Shown piece after piece: positions 10,235 to 20,667 of a DNA stretch of 64,000 nt. Position 1 is the stretch's first letter. Every line of letters starts with the position of its first letter. The DNA is from Calycina herbarum. Taxonomy: Eukaryota; Ascomycota; Leotiomycetes; Helotiales; Pezizellaceae. The position numbers were made by a program, and so were the translations under genes. The stretch covers positions 62,001 to 126,000 of the forward strand of contig LLEY01000148.1 in assembly GCA_001414485.1 (NCBI GenBank), written 5' to 3'. Below the pieces are notes generated by a model. The model was given only the letters and a program-made list of their open reading frames with translations. It searched no databases and was not told where the DNA came from.

Positions 10235-11089
10235 TTAAATCTTCGACGCTCTCCCCGTACTCCCCACAAACCCTCCATCAACAACAATCTCCGTCCCAGT
10301 AACATACCCCGCCTCCCGACTCGCAAGATACAAAACCGCATTCGCAACATCCCACGCACTCCCCATCCTCCCCATCGGAACCTGTGCATCCCTAACCTTA
10401 CGATACCCCTCATAATCTCCCCCAGCATACTTATCAGCCAACATCTTAACCAAAGGCGTATTAATTAACCCCGGAACCACAGAGTTCAAGCGTACCCCCT
10501 TATCCGCATAAATCGCCGCCGTCGTCCTCGTGAAAGAGAGGATGGCAGCTTTAGCAGTCGAATAAGCAACCTGGGGTTTCCCGATATAACGGAGGCCTGA
10601 GACGGAGGATATGTTGACAATATTTCCTCCCGTCTTCTGGGCGACCATGATGGGAAGGACGAGATGGGTGGTTAGGTATATAGATTTGAGATTGACATCC
10701 ATCTGCCCATCCCAAGTTTCTTCGCTCATAGAGGCTGGGTCGCCGGGTTCGGAACGTCCTACGTTGTTGATCAAAATATCAATAAGTCCATATGTGTTGA
10801 TACAGCCATCGACGAATCGCTTCATGTCGGACGAAGATGTAGCATCTGCTTGTACGACTGTGATTTCAGTCTCTGGCGTATCGGATAGGATCTTTAACTT
10901 TGCTTTTGTTGCTGCTTCGAAGGATAAGTCGCAGCCGAAGATGATTGCGCCTTGTCGAGCAAATAATGTCGCGATTGTGAGGCCGTTTCCCCAACCTTCT
11001 CCTATGCAACCGATTCCTGTGATGAGGACCACTTGATCTGTGAGATCGTGCATCTTGCGAGATTTAGGTGGGGTTTCAACGTTGGCCAT
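10235..11089 (-). CDS. Short-chain dehydrogenase/reductase (SDR)
   Basis: 284 aa from ATG at 11089, no intron. It has the classical SDR signature in order: a nucleotide-binding Gly motif with an insertion (VLITGIGCIGEGWGNGLTIA), the adenine-ring Asp after a helix (VVQADATS), NNVG in the central strand, the catalytic Ser (NIVNISSVSGLRY), the catalytic YSTAK tetrad element, and the PG motif (NSVVPGLINTP). The C-terminus has the family-typical YVTGTEIVVDGGF. The Gly-rich loop is longer than the usual TGxxxGxG. That occurs in a subset of fungal SDRs, including some in secondary metabolism or aromatic degradation. An NAD(P)(H)-dependent oxidoreductase is likely, with unknown substrate. Confidence 0.9.
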   Translation of the reverse strand: MANVETPPKSRKMHDLTDQVVLITGIGCIGEGWGNGLTIATLFARQGAIIFGCDLSFEAATKAKLKILSDTPETEITVVQADATSSSDMKRFVDGCINTYGLIDILINNVGRSEPGDPASMSEETWDGQMDVNLKSIYLTTHLVLPIMVAQKTGGNIVNISSVSGLRYIGKPQVAYSTAKAAILSFTRTTAAIYADKGVRLNSVVPGLINTPLVKMLADKYAGGDYEGYRKVRDAQVPMGRMGSAWDVANAVLYLASREAGYVTGTEIVVDGGFVGSTGRASKI

Positions 11090-11378
11090 GTTGCAAGTCG
11101 TGAACAGAAAGATATCGCGGATGAAAGATTGATCACTGAGCCCTTGATGTTTTCAGATTCTGAGAGAGCGTTATAATTGAAGAATGATTTCATTGTTCCT
11201 CAACAGCTGTTCCTCATAATACCCATACATTGAAAGTGTGGGGTATCGCGGGGTTATCAGCACCATCCCAGCAGATGAAGAGAGTGGCCCCCATTTATAC
11301 GCCATAACCCAAACTCGAACGCCATCGCTATGTAAATACACAAATATAAGATGTAGAAATAGAAGTATAAAAAAAACA
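11090..11378. other. Short intergenic gap between tandem minus-strand genes
   Basis: SDR 5' flank and UTP15 3' flank. Nothing coding is recognised. Confidence 0.5.
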
Positions 11379-12980
11379 TCAAGGCATCGTAGTCATCAAC
11401 ATCTCCAACATGCCAACCGTAGTACGCGCCTGCTGTGATCTTTCCACCTCTGTTCGCACCCTGATGTGCAGTAATTTGAAATTCTTCTCCAGCTCCGGGG
11501 AACCAGTAATATGCTCAGAATACAAATCCAACAACAATAATGCTGCATCAACGCAAACAGTGACATATCGAGGATCCTTGATGTATTTGGAAACCCATTT
11601 CAGAATCGGCTGAACGGTAGTCTCATCTCTGCCTTCGAAAGCACTCTTCATAGCACTTCTGTGTCGTAAAGCTGTAAGGACAGTAAGAACCGTAACTGGA
11701 GGCAAATTACGTTCCAAAACCTCATCCAATGCTTTTTGGTAATTTCCTTTTCGGAGATGTGCTTCCCAATTTGTTTCGTTCTTCCTCTTTGGGTCTTTAC
11801 CCTCGATAACAACATCTGCGCTTTCGCCGGCAAAGTTCAGCCCTCGGAGTTTGGCCTCGACTCCTCTACCCCTCGCCCTCTTCTTATTCTTCTTGTCGTA
11901 ATCATCCACCGTTCCAGCGATGAGTGCTTGCATTTCCTTTTCGCGCTCACGAGCCTTGACTTTTTGCTCCCCGGAAAGTTTCGTTCGAATAGCGAGTACG
12001 CCGGAAGCCATTCCCACGACAAGATGTTTGTCCTCGCGATTTGCTCCGGTGCTGATGACGTTCACAGACAATACTGGCGAGGGGTACTTTTTACCAGCAA
12101 CAACGTTCCAACCCGATGTTTCGAATATTTTGACATGCCCATCGAGTCCACCACTCACTAACCTTGTGCCATTGGATGCTAGGCACATCGATGTGACCGT
12201 CTTTTGGTGGTTCTTGAGAATTTGTAGAGGTTTTCCAGCAACGAGATCTAAGACTGAGATTTGATTGTCGGAAGCGGCAAGGACTGTTGTTCCTGAAGGC
12301 ATTGGGAGGACTTCTTCAACTGGAGCAGCATGCTTGAATACCATCACCGCCTTACTTGGAGTTCTAGGGTCCCAGAGTCTGACGGTGGAATCGTAACTTC
12401 CAGTGACAATCAAATTCGACATCGTCCCTGGCATAAAAGAACCACTTCGCACATAATCCGAATGACCCACGAAAGTGGTGGTGCTACTCTGACTTGGCAA
12501 ATCCCATAATCGCACAGTCTGATCATCACTGGCGCTCATCAACGTCGTCAGTTCAGTCGGTGAGAACTTCGTCGTCCATACAGGCTGCTTATGTTCCTCC
12601 CACGTCTTCAAAATAGCCCTCGAATTGATATCAAACACCTGTATCTTTCCCGTCTCGTCACCAGCCACCATAACCCGTCCATCTCGTCGAATCTCTCCGC
12701 TATGCGCAATGTCGGAAAACCGAGTGATGGTCTTGACAAGTTTTCGCGTTCGAATGGAATAGAGTTGTATTCGAGTACCGGTGGTTACTGCGAAATGGTC
12801 GCTTGTCGCAGGGAGCAGGGGATTGCTTGGTGGTGGAGGGAAGGAGATATGCGTGACAGAGGATGTGGAGGGCACATTTTGCGCCGACTTGAATGATTTC
12901 CAGTAGACTTGCTCTGGGGTTAAAGGCGCAGGACCGGTGGGCAACTTCAGCAGAGGAAGCTTGGTGACGGGGGCTGCCAT
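11379..12980 (-). CDS. UTP15: U3 snoRNP/SSU-processome WD40 protein Utp15
   Basis: 533 aa. I start at ATG 12980 (MAAPVTKLPLLKLP) rather than the upstream in-frame Met codon at 13091, because the extra 37 residues look unlike the family and the family begins close to this sequence. WD40 blades occupy roughly residues 45-330 (e.g. HKQPVWTTKFSPTELTTLMS, SDDQTVRLWDLP, GSYDSTVRLWDPRTPSKAV, GGLDGHVKIFE). A Lys-rich linker precedes the Utp15 C-terminal helical domain from about residue 400 (NWEAHLRKGNYQKALDEVLE ... VLTVLTALRHR). In the known family Utp15 belongs to the t-UTP/UtpA complex that binds nascent pre-rRNA in the nucleolus and supports rDNA transcription and 18S processing. Confidence 0.93.
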   Translation of the reverse strand: MAAPVTKLPLLKLPTGPAPLTPEQVYWKSFKSAQNVPSTSSVTHISFPPPPSNPLLPATSDHFAVTTGTRIQLYSIRTRKLVKTITRFSDIAHSGEIRRDGRVMVAGDETGKIQVFDINSRAILKTWEEHKQPVWTTKFSPTELTTLMSASDDQTVRLWDLPSQSSTTTFVGHSDYVRSGSFMPGTMSNLIVTGSYDSTVRLWDPRTPSKAVMVFKHAAPVEEVLPMPSGTTVLAASDNQISVLDLVAGKPLQILKNHQKTVTSMCLASNGTRLVSGGLDGHVKIFETSGWNVVAGKKYPSPVLSVNVISTGANREDKHLVVGMASGVLAIRTKLSGEQKVKAREREKEMQALIAGTVDDYDKKNKKRARGRGVEAKLRGLNFAGESADVVIEGKDPKRKNETNWEAHLRKGNYQKALDEVLERNLPPVTVLTVLTALRHRSAMKSAFEGRDETTVQPILKWVSKYIKDPRYVTVCVDAALLLLDLYSEHITGSPELEKNFKLLHIRVRTEVERSQQARTTVGMLEMLMTTMP

Positions 12981-13773
12981 GGTGTTTGTTGAATTGCACA
13001 ATGGCAGTGTCGAGTGTTGACTTTGGGGAATTGAAGCTGTCGCGAAAGCTCTTGAGAGTCTTGCTACAAAAAAAAAGTTCATAGCAAACACTGCGGGGGA
13101 TATTTTTCCCGACCCACGCTAGGCTGAACTGGGTTAGGTATCCGCTTATACCTTCACTTTTTGCTTCTTCACCGCAGACAGCCTTCCAAGGTTCGTCTCC
13201 CAATCAAAAAGATCTTGACTCTCAGAATTATCTCAATGCTCTTGATTAGCACAACGTTGCAATAACCTTACCTATGTTGCATCGGGTCGCTCCACTGCTT
13301 TAGACCATCTATCAGGAACCTCAGTCTTGAATTCCTAAGTTACTACTGACTTTCTTTCAACCCTACTACAAGTTACTCATTCCTCCTGGTTTTTATATCC
13401 TGCTGCTAGGGTTGAGTAACCGCCATTTTGTATTTTATTTCCCGTCACCAAAGTTGCCTATCTAGAAATACAGGTGGTCTTAAAAGTAGATGTTACCAGC
13501 TTCATTTCTCTTTTTTCCCAGTCACACTCTGGCCCTGTGCGTTTATTCATACTTTTCAGTGGATATGTGAACCCCTACTTGAGGTCCTGAATTAACACAA
13601 TCTTGCTTATGCCAAGTTACATGAACGCTTATTACACCTTGTCATCAACCTGAGAGTGACCAACTTTGCTATTTTCTTTCACTTTTGTTCCTTTGAAACC
13701 CCTCAGGTTAGAAACGCCAGGATCTTGATTTTTGTCTCATTTTTATTATCACCAATTCTACATATCTTCAACA
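12981..13773. other. Intergenic, pyrimidine-rich, no gene seen
   Basis: UTP15 upstream region and 3' flank of the first BTB gene. It is rich in CT tracts (about 13370-13770), as fungal promoters often are. No domain-like frame was found. Confidence 0.5.
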
Positions 13774-15209
13774 CTAAATTTGTTCCCAATCTGAGTCGTC
13801 CGAGTCCTCCCAGCCTGTGTTATGCGCTCTTTCTATTTCGAGTCTTTCGAGCTCATCCTTCGTTAGATCACATTCTGGCTCCTCCTTCTTCTCAGAAAAA
13901 GAACGCGTATCAAGCTCGACATTCCGATCTTCAACATCAACCCTCTCAATATACCACTCCAATGGCATTATCGCAATATCAATAACATCACTCACTCCAT
14001 CCCCTCTCCCTTTCCAATCATTAACATATTCGCTCCAAAACCCCTTAGCCTGATAAACGAAATAATATCCCCGGTTTTTCAATTCCCCCACCCTGATATC
14101 TTTAACATCAGGCACGGGAAATAAATTGTATGTTTTTGAAGCCATATTATGCAGGTTTAGGGTTGTATATCTAAATCCTGGTTCTTGGGAGAATTTGAGG
14201 AGGGGATCGATTCGAGATCTGAAGTTTTGTTGTATGTTCCTCGACCCGAACTTTTTGCCGAATTGTTTTTTATTACCTTCGTATGTTCTCCTTCGTTTTG
14301 GCTGGGCTTTCATCTTCTCGGTCTGAGAAGGTTGAGGTGGGGGTTTCATGTTGATGTTTTTGATGGATGGGTGGGTGTTTACGATGTCGAGAGTTGTTTG
14401 GAAATTCAAGAAAGCATCGCGAAGAGCGTCGGAACGGGATTCTCTCTGCTCCTGGATTTGTTCTGCATGATGAGGGGAAGCTGGGTAAGCCTGGTATATA
14501 AAGGCGAACATACTAAGGATATAAAGAGGGATTGCACCCACACCCCAACCAAACTCCTCAAATTCCCTCTCAGAAACTTCCAAAATTGCCTTTCTGGTCC
14601 AGTCTCCTACAGTATCTAACTTGTAAATCCAGGCAAGACAAAGTTGGTGCACAATCATCTCTGGATCCTCCTCATCACCAACACTTTTGAAGTCATGCAT
14701 CCAAGCTCCAAGATACTTTCTCACAGACTCTTGCAACTTGTATTTGTCTACCGCCAACGAGAAATCTAGGAGAGTGTTCATTTGCTCTTCCTTATTCTTC
14801 TCCTCATTGACTAAGGAGGTTGGGATCTCACTCTCATTTCCATGGATGATATTCATCAGAATTTCAAAAGTTAGTGGTTCCTCAAACGGAAGTTTGAGCG
14901 GATCAGCTTGTTTGGTCTCTTGGCTCTTCTTGAAAGCTTGTCCTTTGCAAAAGTCGGGTGTGAGAGCATTGTCTTGAATACTGCGGAGTGTTGAATGAGG
15001 GCTGCCGAGGAAACCTTTAGATGGTAGACGATGTTATCGTCGGTGAAGAGAGAGTCTGAATCTGAATTGCTGTCTGGGGGTTAGTACCTGTCATTTGAAG
15101 GTAAAGAGAAGGACTTCGCTTACAGGGACTGGTCCTCATTTTCGGGTTGTTCCCTCAAGGCCAGCGTTAAGTCGCTGCCGGGGGTCGAGAACATGACTTG
15201 TGGAGACAT
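13774..15209 (-). pseudogene. BTB/POZ-domain protein with a frameshift inside the BTB fold
   Basis: The first of four BTB genes in a row. ATG at 15209 opens MSPQVMFSTPGSDLTLALRE, then an intron (donor gtaagc near 15124, TACTAAC branch, acceptor acag) leads into the BTB strand-helix (VSSAALIQHSAVFKTMLSHP). Near 14941-14947 the frame must shift by one base to continue as GQAFKKSQETKQADPLKLP and EPLTFEILMNIIHG. The rest is open to 13774 (360 codons from the Met in LMNIIHG). Downstream are an all-helical region, an acidic/basic linker (QPKRRRTYEGNKKQ) and an acidic C-terminus ending in DSDDSDWEQI. No GT...AG pair fits the shift, so a one-base loss or an assembly error is the likeliest explanation. 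The long intact 3' frame suggests the lesion is recent. Confidence 0.7.
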
Positions 15210-16532
15210 GTTTACAAGTTTACCGAGGTGATAGATATATAATGATGAAGTTCAGAGAATCAAAATGGACTTTGGTGTGGGTGAAAGATATCTTTGGGCT
15301 TTTGAGTTCTCCGTGGGAAAAGGGTTGGTTTTATCATTCTGAGGTACGCCAAGTTGGCAGTTTTACCATCATAATTATTACTACTTGATTTTGGAAGAAA
15401 TTGTGACCAGTTAACAGTCCCACTGACTAAGTTATTACTCTCCTTCTTAGTTGAAACTAATGGCGCGCTAAATTGGTCCGTCGCTCTTGCTAGAGTATAG
15501 CTGGGGATCGCTCCTTCCTAGTTCATTGTGAAACATAATTATTTGAAAGTTGGTCGACTGACGGCGGGAAGCTAAAATTGGCAGTCGCTCCTGCTAGTTG
15601 ATAGCTGGGATTCGCTCCTTCCTCGTCAAAAATCATGCACCATTCATTGTCGGCGGTGCTACAGCGCTTCATGGTCAGCATTCTTATCAATACTATGTTA
15701 ATGAAGTGCAACCATTGATCAGCAAACAGAATCAGGTTTTCGCTCTAAAGGATAAAATTCTTCTGAAATTAGGGGTTTCGAGGACACAGCTGGTTTGAGC
15801 TGAAACCTCAACGAGGATCTGGGTAATTCGAAGTGACATGGCATAGTTTCCTCTAGACCTTCTTCTCAAGTCTTCTAGTCCACTATTACGAATTTAACTT
15901 CTGTGGTCTGTGAACGTGTTGAAGAGCGCATTGATAGGCAAAAAAACATACAACAATTAAAGATGCGACTGTATTTTCTTGAAAGCCAGAAACAGGTATT
16001 TGTGGTACGTTTATGTTGTTGATGAGAAGCAGATGAGAAGGTGGATATGCTTTTCGGTGAACTATGCTGCTGATTTGAGAGGGCGAGGTCAAAGTGTAGT
16101 GACATTAGAGATGGGAAAACGATAACTTAAAGAGGAGAATAGTAACGGTATTATGGAACCATGGCGCCCATGAAGCGAAAATGCATGAAGATGTAAGCAT
16201 AACCACAAGATTGGATTCTTCAACGCGGCATTGAACTATCAATGGGGATTTGTCAAGGGGATTAGGGAATGTGGAGGCAATGAGTTAATAATCGATTTGG
16301 CTTTTGTGGGTGTGTATCTGTCTTCAATCTTAAAACGAAGAAAAGGGAATGGTATATGTACATGCCAGATCCTTCAAAAGCTTGGCTACATTGATTTCCT
16401 ACTGAAGCCAAACACCACCAAGGGGAAGCTAGTATACATGGACCCCCACCATCTGATAATACAATCCCTTTTTTGGTTGGAAATACCCCTGTGCCATCTT
16501 CGTCGCGCCAACCAGACTTTGCAATTTCTCCT
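15210..16532. other. Gene-poor interval with short direct repeats
   Basis: Upstream of the first BTB gene and downstream of the second. It holds a pair of imperfect direct repeats (entered separately) and a plus-strand frame 15598-15798 beginning at a repeat copy. That frame has no recognisable domain. I see no gene I can support. Confidence 0.5.
15476..15629 (+). repeat. Imperfect direct repeat, two copies about 104 bp apart
   Basis: Copy 1 spans about 15476-15521 and copy 2 about 15580-15628. Both contain the pattern GTCGCTC-TGCTAG, then TATAGCTGGG or GATAGCTGGG, then TCGCTCCTTCCT. The shared TCGCTCCTTCC core also occurs, in both orientations, near 44.7-44.9 kb. This suggests a dispersed element. 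Confidence 0.6.
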
Positions 16533-17769
16533 TTATTTGATAGACCGTGGCGACTCTGAACTGCTGGTATCAGTATCTCCCACCCATATATCGCCCTTAA
16601 CTACCCATTCTTCATCACATCTCTCCTCGATATCCTCCAACTCCTCCATAAGCTTTGCTTTACACCGGCGACCAGCTTCACAGCCGTTGATTTCAAGATC
16701 AAACTCTGCAACTCGACTTTTGAACTGTTCAAAGGACAGATCTTTGCAAGATGGCAGTGGACCTAGTCGCCATAACCCCGCATTTCGCGCTTCACTCATC
16801 AAACGATGTGCTAATTGAGTGTTGCAGGTCTCGTAAGACTTGTGCCCATATGTTGATTGTTCTGTCGCAAAATATTTGCAGTTTGAAGAGCAAAAACAAC
16901 ATCTCTCATACCCAAGAGCACTGATATATCCGTCGACCATTCGAAATATTTCTTGTATTGCTTTGGAGCGGGTACTTTGGAGAAGTTCTGTAAGTATGTT
17001 AGCTTTTATTTTTGGGAAATAATTTCGGGAATATAGTACCAAGGAATTCATCTGGCATTGTTGGAATAGGGAGGCTGTTTAACGATGGGTTTGGCGAGTA
17101 AAAGTCTTCTGGAACAGCTCCTTGGAAATAGGGCCAAGCTACTTTGAAATGCGCCCTCAGGTAAGCTTCGTCGTGTTGGAAACAGAAGCAGGTACCGAAG
17201 AAAGAAAGAATAGTTCGATCGTTGGCACAGAATTTGCAATCGCCGTCTAATTTTTCGAACCATGGTGTTCTGAAGTGTCCAAATATTGGCTCGAATTGGT
17301 ATTTATCAAGAAGAATCGCGATGTTGGCAACGAGTTTGGGTGTAACATCCTTTGGGCCCGGAATTAGGTGTGGTCTGCCGTGTATTGCGTTCATGATAAC
17401 CCCAAAAGCTTCGTGGCAGTCCTCCGGAAGTGGTATCTCGACTTTGCCATATGATTTCAACATGTCCCCCTCGCTGAACCCGCTGCTTAGCATGGCTTTG
17501 AAGACAGGTGATGCAAGGCTCAAATGTTTGGATGATACCAGGTATCGTACCTCCCCGACCTTGGGCATTTTGATCTTTGATTTGAAGGTTGTAAACATAG
17601 AAGGGCCTTTGGGAACGAAAGCTCGAGTAAACTGTAGCGAGACATCGCCGTCTGGGTCAAAGGTTCGGTTTTCAGGGGCGAGGCGGCACGACCGTTGCTT
17701 CTTGGCCAGCAACACCAGATCGATCTTCAAGATAGCGCGGTCCTTGTTGATAAGATCGACTTCGGCCAT
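16533..17769 (-). CDS. BTB/POZ-domain protein
   Basis: Exon 1 is 17769..17040 and exon 2 is 16987..16533, with a 52-nt intron (donor gtacta, branch GCTAAC, acceptor cttacag). The product is 394 aa. I use ATG 17769 (MAEVDLINKDRA) because the longer frame begins with GTG. The order is an N-terminal strand motif TFDPDGDVSLQFT shared with the neighbours, then the BTB core VSSKHLSLASPVFKAMLSSGF ... KVEIPLPEDCHEAFGVIMNAIHGR, then helices like those after fungal BTB domains (VANIAILLDKYQFEPI). Exon 2 has an unusual Cys-rich stretch (YERCCFCSSNCKYFATE) and an acidic end. BTB domains generally dimerise or bind cullin-3, but no MATH, Kelch or BACK domain is seen, so the partner is unknown. Confidence 0.85.
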
Positions 17770-18229
17770 GGCGAAAGCGGTCACTGTCTTTAGCGTATGA
17801 ATAGGGAGGTGTGCACAAACAGGACGGTGGATGATTGAATTGGAAAGCGTTATGGAGACCGATTGGCGAGCCTCGTCAACTCATGTTGGGGTGGTGGAGG
17901 AAAAGTTTAGAGGTTGAGGCGTCGTGCTTGTTGATAAACGCGCTTAAAGGCTGGCTCGCTATTCACCTTTACACCTCACCTTCACCAATTGCTTGCTCCA
18001 CAATTGACTTTTAGTGAATTGTCATTCTTGAATTCTACCTATTACATGAATCTCTTCAACCCTTTATTTCACATCATTGAACATTCTTTAATTGATTGGA
18101 TTGTTAAAAACACTCAGAAACAATTTTTTTAAGCAAAGAATGTTTAGACGAGTCGTAAGTACCATGTACTACTTGAGTTTCCTGAACTTTGATTGTTTAA
18201 CTTGATTATTCCAATATTGTCGAGTAATA
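17770..18229. other. Intergenic flank of the second BTB gene
   Basis: Promoter side of the second BTB gene, grading into AT-rich DNA after about 18000. No gene seen. Confidence 0.5.
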
Positions 18230-18660
18230 GAATTCACAAGAAACTATTACTATACTTAATATTTGTCTGAAACCTCTTACTCTTGGGAAGTTTAGAGTAA
18301 AGTCTATAAAATAACTCGTTTATTCTAAATAATTTCAACTATTAAAATTTATGAAATAGAGTTGCGATATATAGCAAACTTATATAGGACTATTAGACTT
18401 TAAGAAGCTAGAGTGAAGTTAGTAAACTAACTTAATTATTTCAAGAATATAAAGTAATATTATTATAAAGATAGTATTACGATATATTATAAATTTGTTT
18501 AAAACTATTAGACTTAGAGTATCTAGAGTAAAGTTAGTAATTTAACTTAATTATTTTAAAAAATATAGATTAATATAATTCAATAGCGAGTATTAAGATA
18601 TTTAGTATTTATTAGTATTATAAGTATTATTATTAATAAAGTAGTAGATATAAAGTAAGC
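18230..18660. repeat. Very AT-rich degenerate tandem repeat
   Basis: About three diverged copies of a ~115-bp unit. Landmarks are CGATATAT at 18365 and 18480, each followed about 25 bp on by ACTATTAGACTT and then by AGTAAAGTTAGTAA or AGTGAAGTTAGTAAA and CTTAATTATTT. An older copy lies at about 18250-18360. The base composition is far below that of the flanking genes. Such AT-rich blocks in Pezizomycotina often come from repeat-induced point mutation of repeats. Confidence 0.65.
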
Positions 18661-18684
18661 TAGAAAATCAAGTATAGAATTTAT

Positions 18685-19311
18685 TTATTTATAATAGTTA
18701 AGTTCCACCGGAACGTGTTCCAAATGAGGTCTGTTGAAGTAGGCGGGTAAAGGTATCTCTATATAGGTGGGAAAGTGGGCTAATTTGTTTATATACGTGC
18801 CCATATACGTGATTACATAACCGCCTACCCTCCTACCTTCCACGGCAGAACCTATAGTTGTGTCGTTATTATACCACTCAATAATATCGCGAAAGCTTCG
18901 GGCCGTCACGGCTTCTTGTAACTTAGGGGTGGCAGGTTTTGTATTGAGGTTAGGCAACCTCTTCCTCTAAGAACAAATACACCCGGGCCATGGACTCGTA
19001 TTTCTCTATTGAGTAAAGCGCCACTGGCAATGTAAGCTAAAGATTGCGTGTCTACATCTCTGTTCTCCTCAACGTATATTTCGAAGCGTGTCCACTCAAG
19101 GACTTCATCCGCCTCTATCTACAAAGTGTCAGTAGGTACCTACATGTGAGAATTTACTGTGCCTGCTATGTGTCTCATCGGTGAATTGAATAGGTTCTAC
19201 TTTTGATCATTTCCCTCCAGCTCCTACTTCCAATACACCAAGGTTGCCTTGAATTCCGCCGTGGTGACAAGCTTGCGCTACTGCTATTGAGCTTGCGGTG
19301 CCATTTTCAGG
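18685..19311 (-). pseudogene. Decayed coding sequence of unknown family
   Basis: Reading down the minus strand, a start-like segment (about 19311-19165) is interrupted by stops and ends in SPMRHIAGT. A 39-nt intron-like stretch (gtaaat...tactgac...tttgtag) then joins to IEADEVLEWTRFEIYVEENR and DTQSLAYIASGALLNREI. At about 18955 the frame shifts to PNLNTKPATPKLQEAVTARS and EGRRVGGYVITYMGTYINKL, then open to 18685. The conserved-looking splice signals, amphipathic runs and normal codon use point to a former gene. The internal stop and frame change say it is broken. I do not recognise the family. It directly abuts the AT-rich repeat. Confidence 0.45.
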
Positions 19312-20667
19312 ATTGAAGATACTAATGATATACTATTTGCTAACTTGCACATCTATAACCTTACTTAAAACACACTATTTTGGTACCCCATTCAGACGTA
19401 CAAGGATATTTTTAAACGTACGCTCCAAGGTGGAAAGAAATTAGGTACTGTTTGTGAGCACTAACCTTAATATGATAGGCATTGCTCTCTGGCATCTTAT
19501 TCACTTTTGATTCTATGCGCCAGTCTAGAACAATTGAGATTATTGTTCGAGAAGGTCTAAAAGAACTAGAAATCTCGGAGAATAAACACGATTCTTCTAA
19601 ATCCTCTTAGGTTAAGTTGGTGCCAAAGAGTAAGGACTGGGCATCTTTCAAAATCACGGTTTGAGGTCCAAAGGTCCACTTTTACACGTTTGAAAGCATC
19701 CTCTCACTCCTGGATGGCACTCTAGTACACTAGAGGAACATGAAGCTGACACCATCCAAATCAAGTGTTTTGTGTCCCATCGCGATATTTTGCGTAGTTC
19801 AACTACCCAAAAAATGGCGAGTCTCGTGACCAGAGCAGGTGACATTATCTGGTTTGTTGCACATCGCATGGGAACGTAAGTAATCTGATATTTAGAATCA
19901 GAAAAATCATTCGAAGTTTAAGAGGTCATCACCAAGAATTCTACTTTTTGTTAAGTTATAGTGATCTAAGATCTTCCTATACTCGGGTATAAAGAGCAAG
20001 GAGTAGAATTGCTGTTGAAGCATAATACTTTTTCCTCTAGCAATAGAATAGAAGAGTTTAGGCTGTGGCGATATCTACATCAGGCAGCCTTGAAACAAGG
20101 GAGGTCCAGTATCTTACAAAACAGTTAAGCAGAATCTTTCGGCAAGGGTAAGTGGCTCGAATAAAATTTTGCGAAAGGACATCTTACCAAGTATGTAGAA
20201 TCAGTGGAGTATGGCACCTGTACATGGAAATAATGATCTTAGCTCTCACTTCGCTAGAAACTTTAACCCCCATCAAGGTATAAACCTCACAAGTCCATAA
20301 CAAAACCGACTCGCAGCCAAATAAATAAATTCCAAAAACAACAAAACTATGCAAAAGCGAAGCTAAAACTAGAAGGATATCGCGGACAAGAAAACAACAA
20401 AAATAGCAACGCATATCGCTCATAAACATGTCGGACCATAATAACAAAACCGCTTCCCTCTCAATACAACCTCGGCCTCTCGTCCCAGTAAATGAAACAA
20501 TGCAAAATTCCCAGCTCTTTCTTTCCAAATCCCAATTTTATCTACCCAAATCCCTTTTCTCTACATTCATCAACGCATCATAAATCTCATCCTTCATACC
20601 TCATAACTCATAATCATCATAAAACCCCTCACTCACCACCACTCTTCTTCAACACTCATAACCCCGC
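19312..20667. other. Gene-poor interval with coding relics
   Basis: AT-rich, with scattered short frames such as RQSRTIEIIVREGLKELEIS (about 19515-19575, +) that end quickly. It probably holds decayed sequence. No supported gene. 20480-20660 is CT-rich flank downstream of the third BTB gene. Confidence 0.45.

Noticed and set aside
15598..15798. 66-codon plus-strand frame starting inside a repeat copy
   Set aside because: Non-family sequence beginning in a repeat; likely chance.
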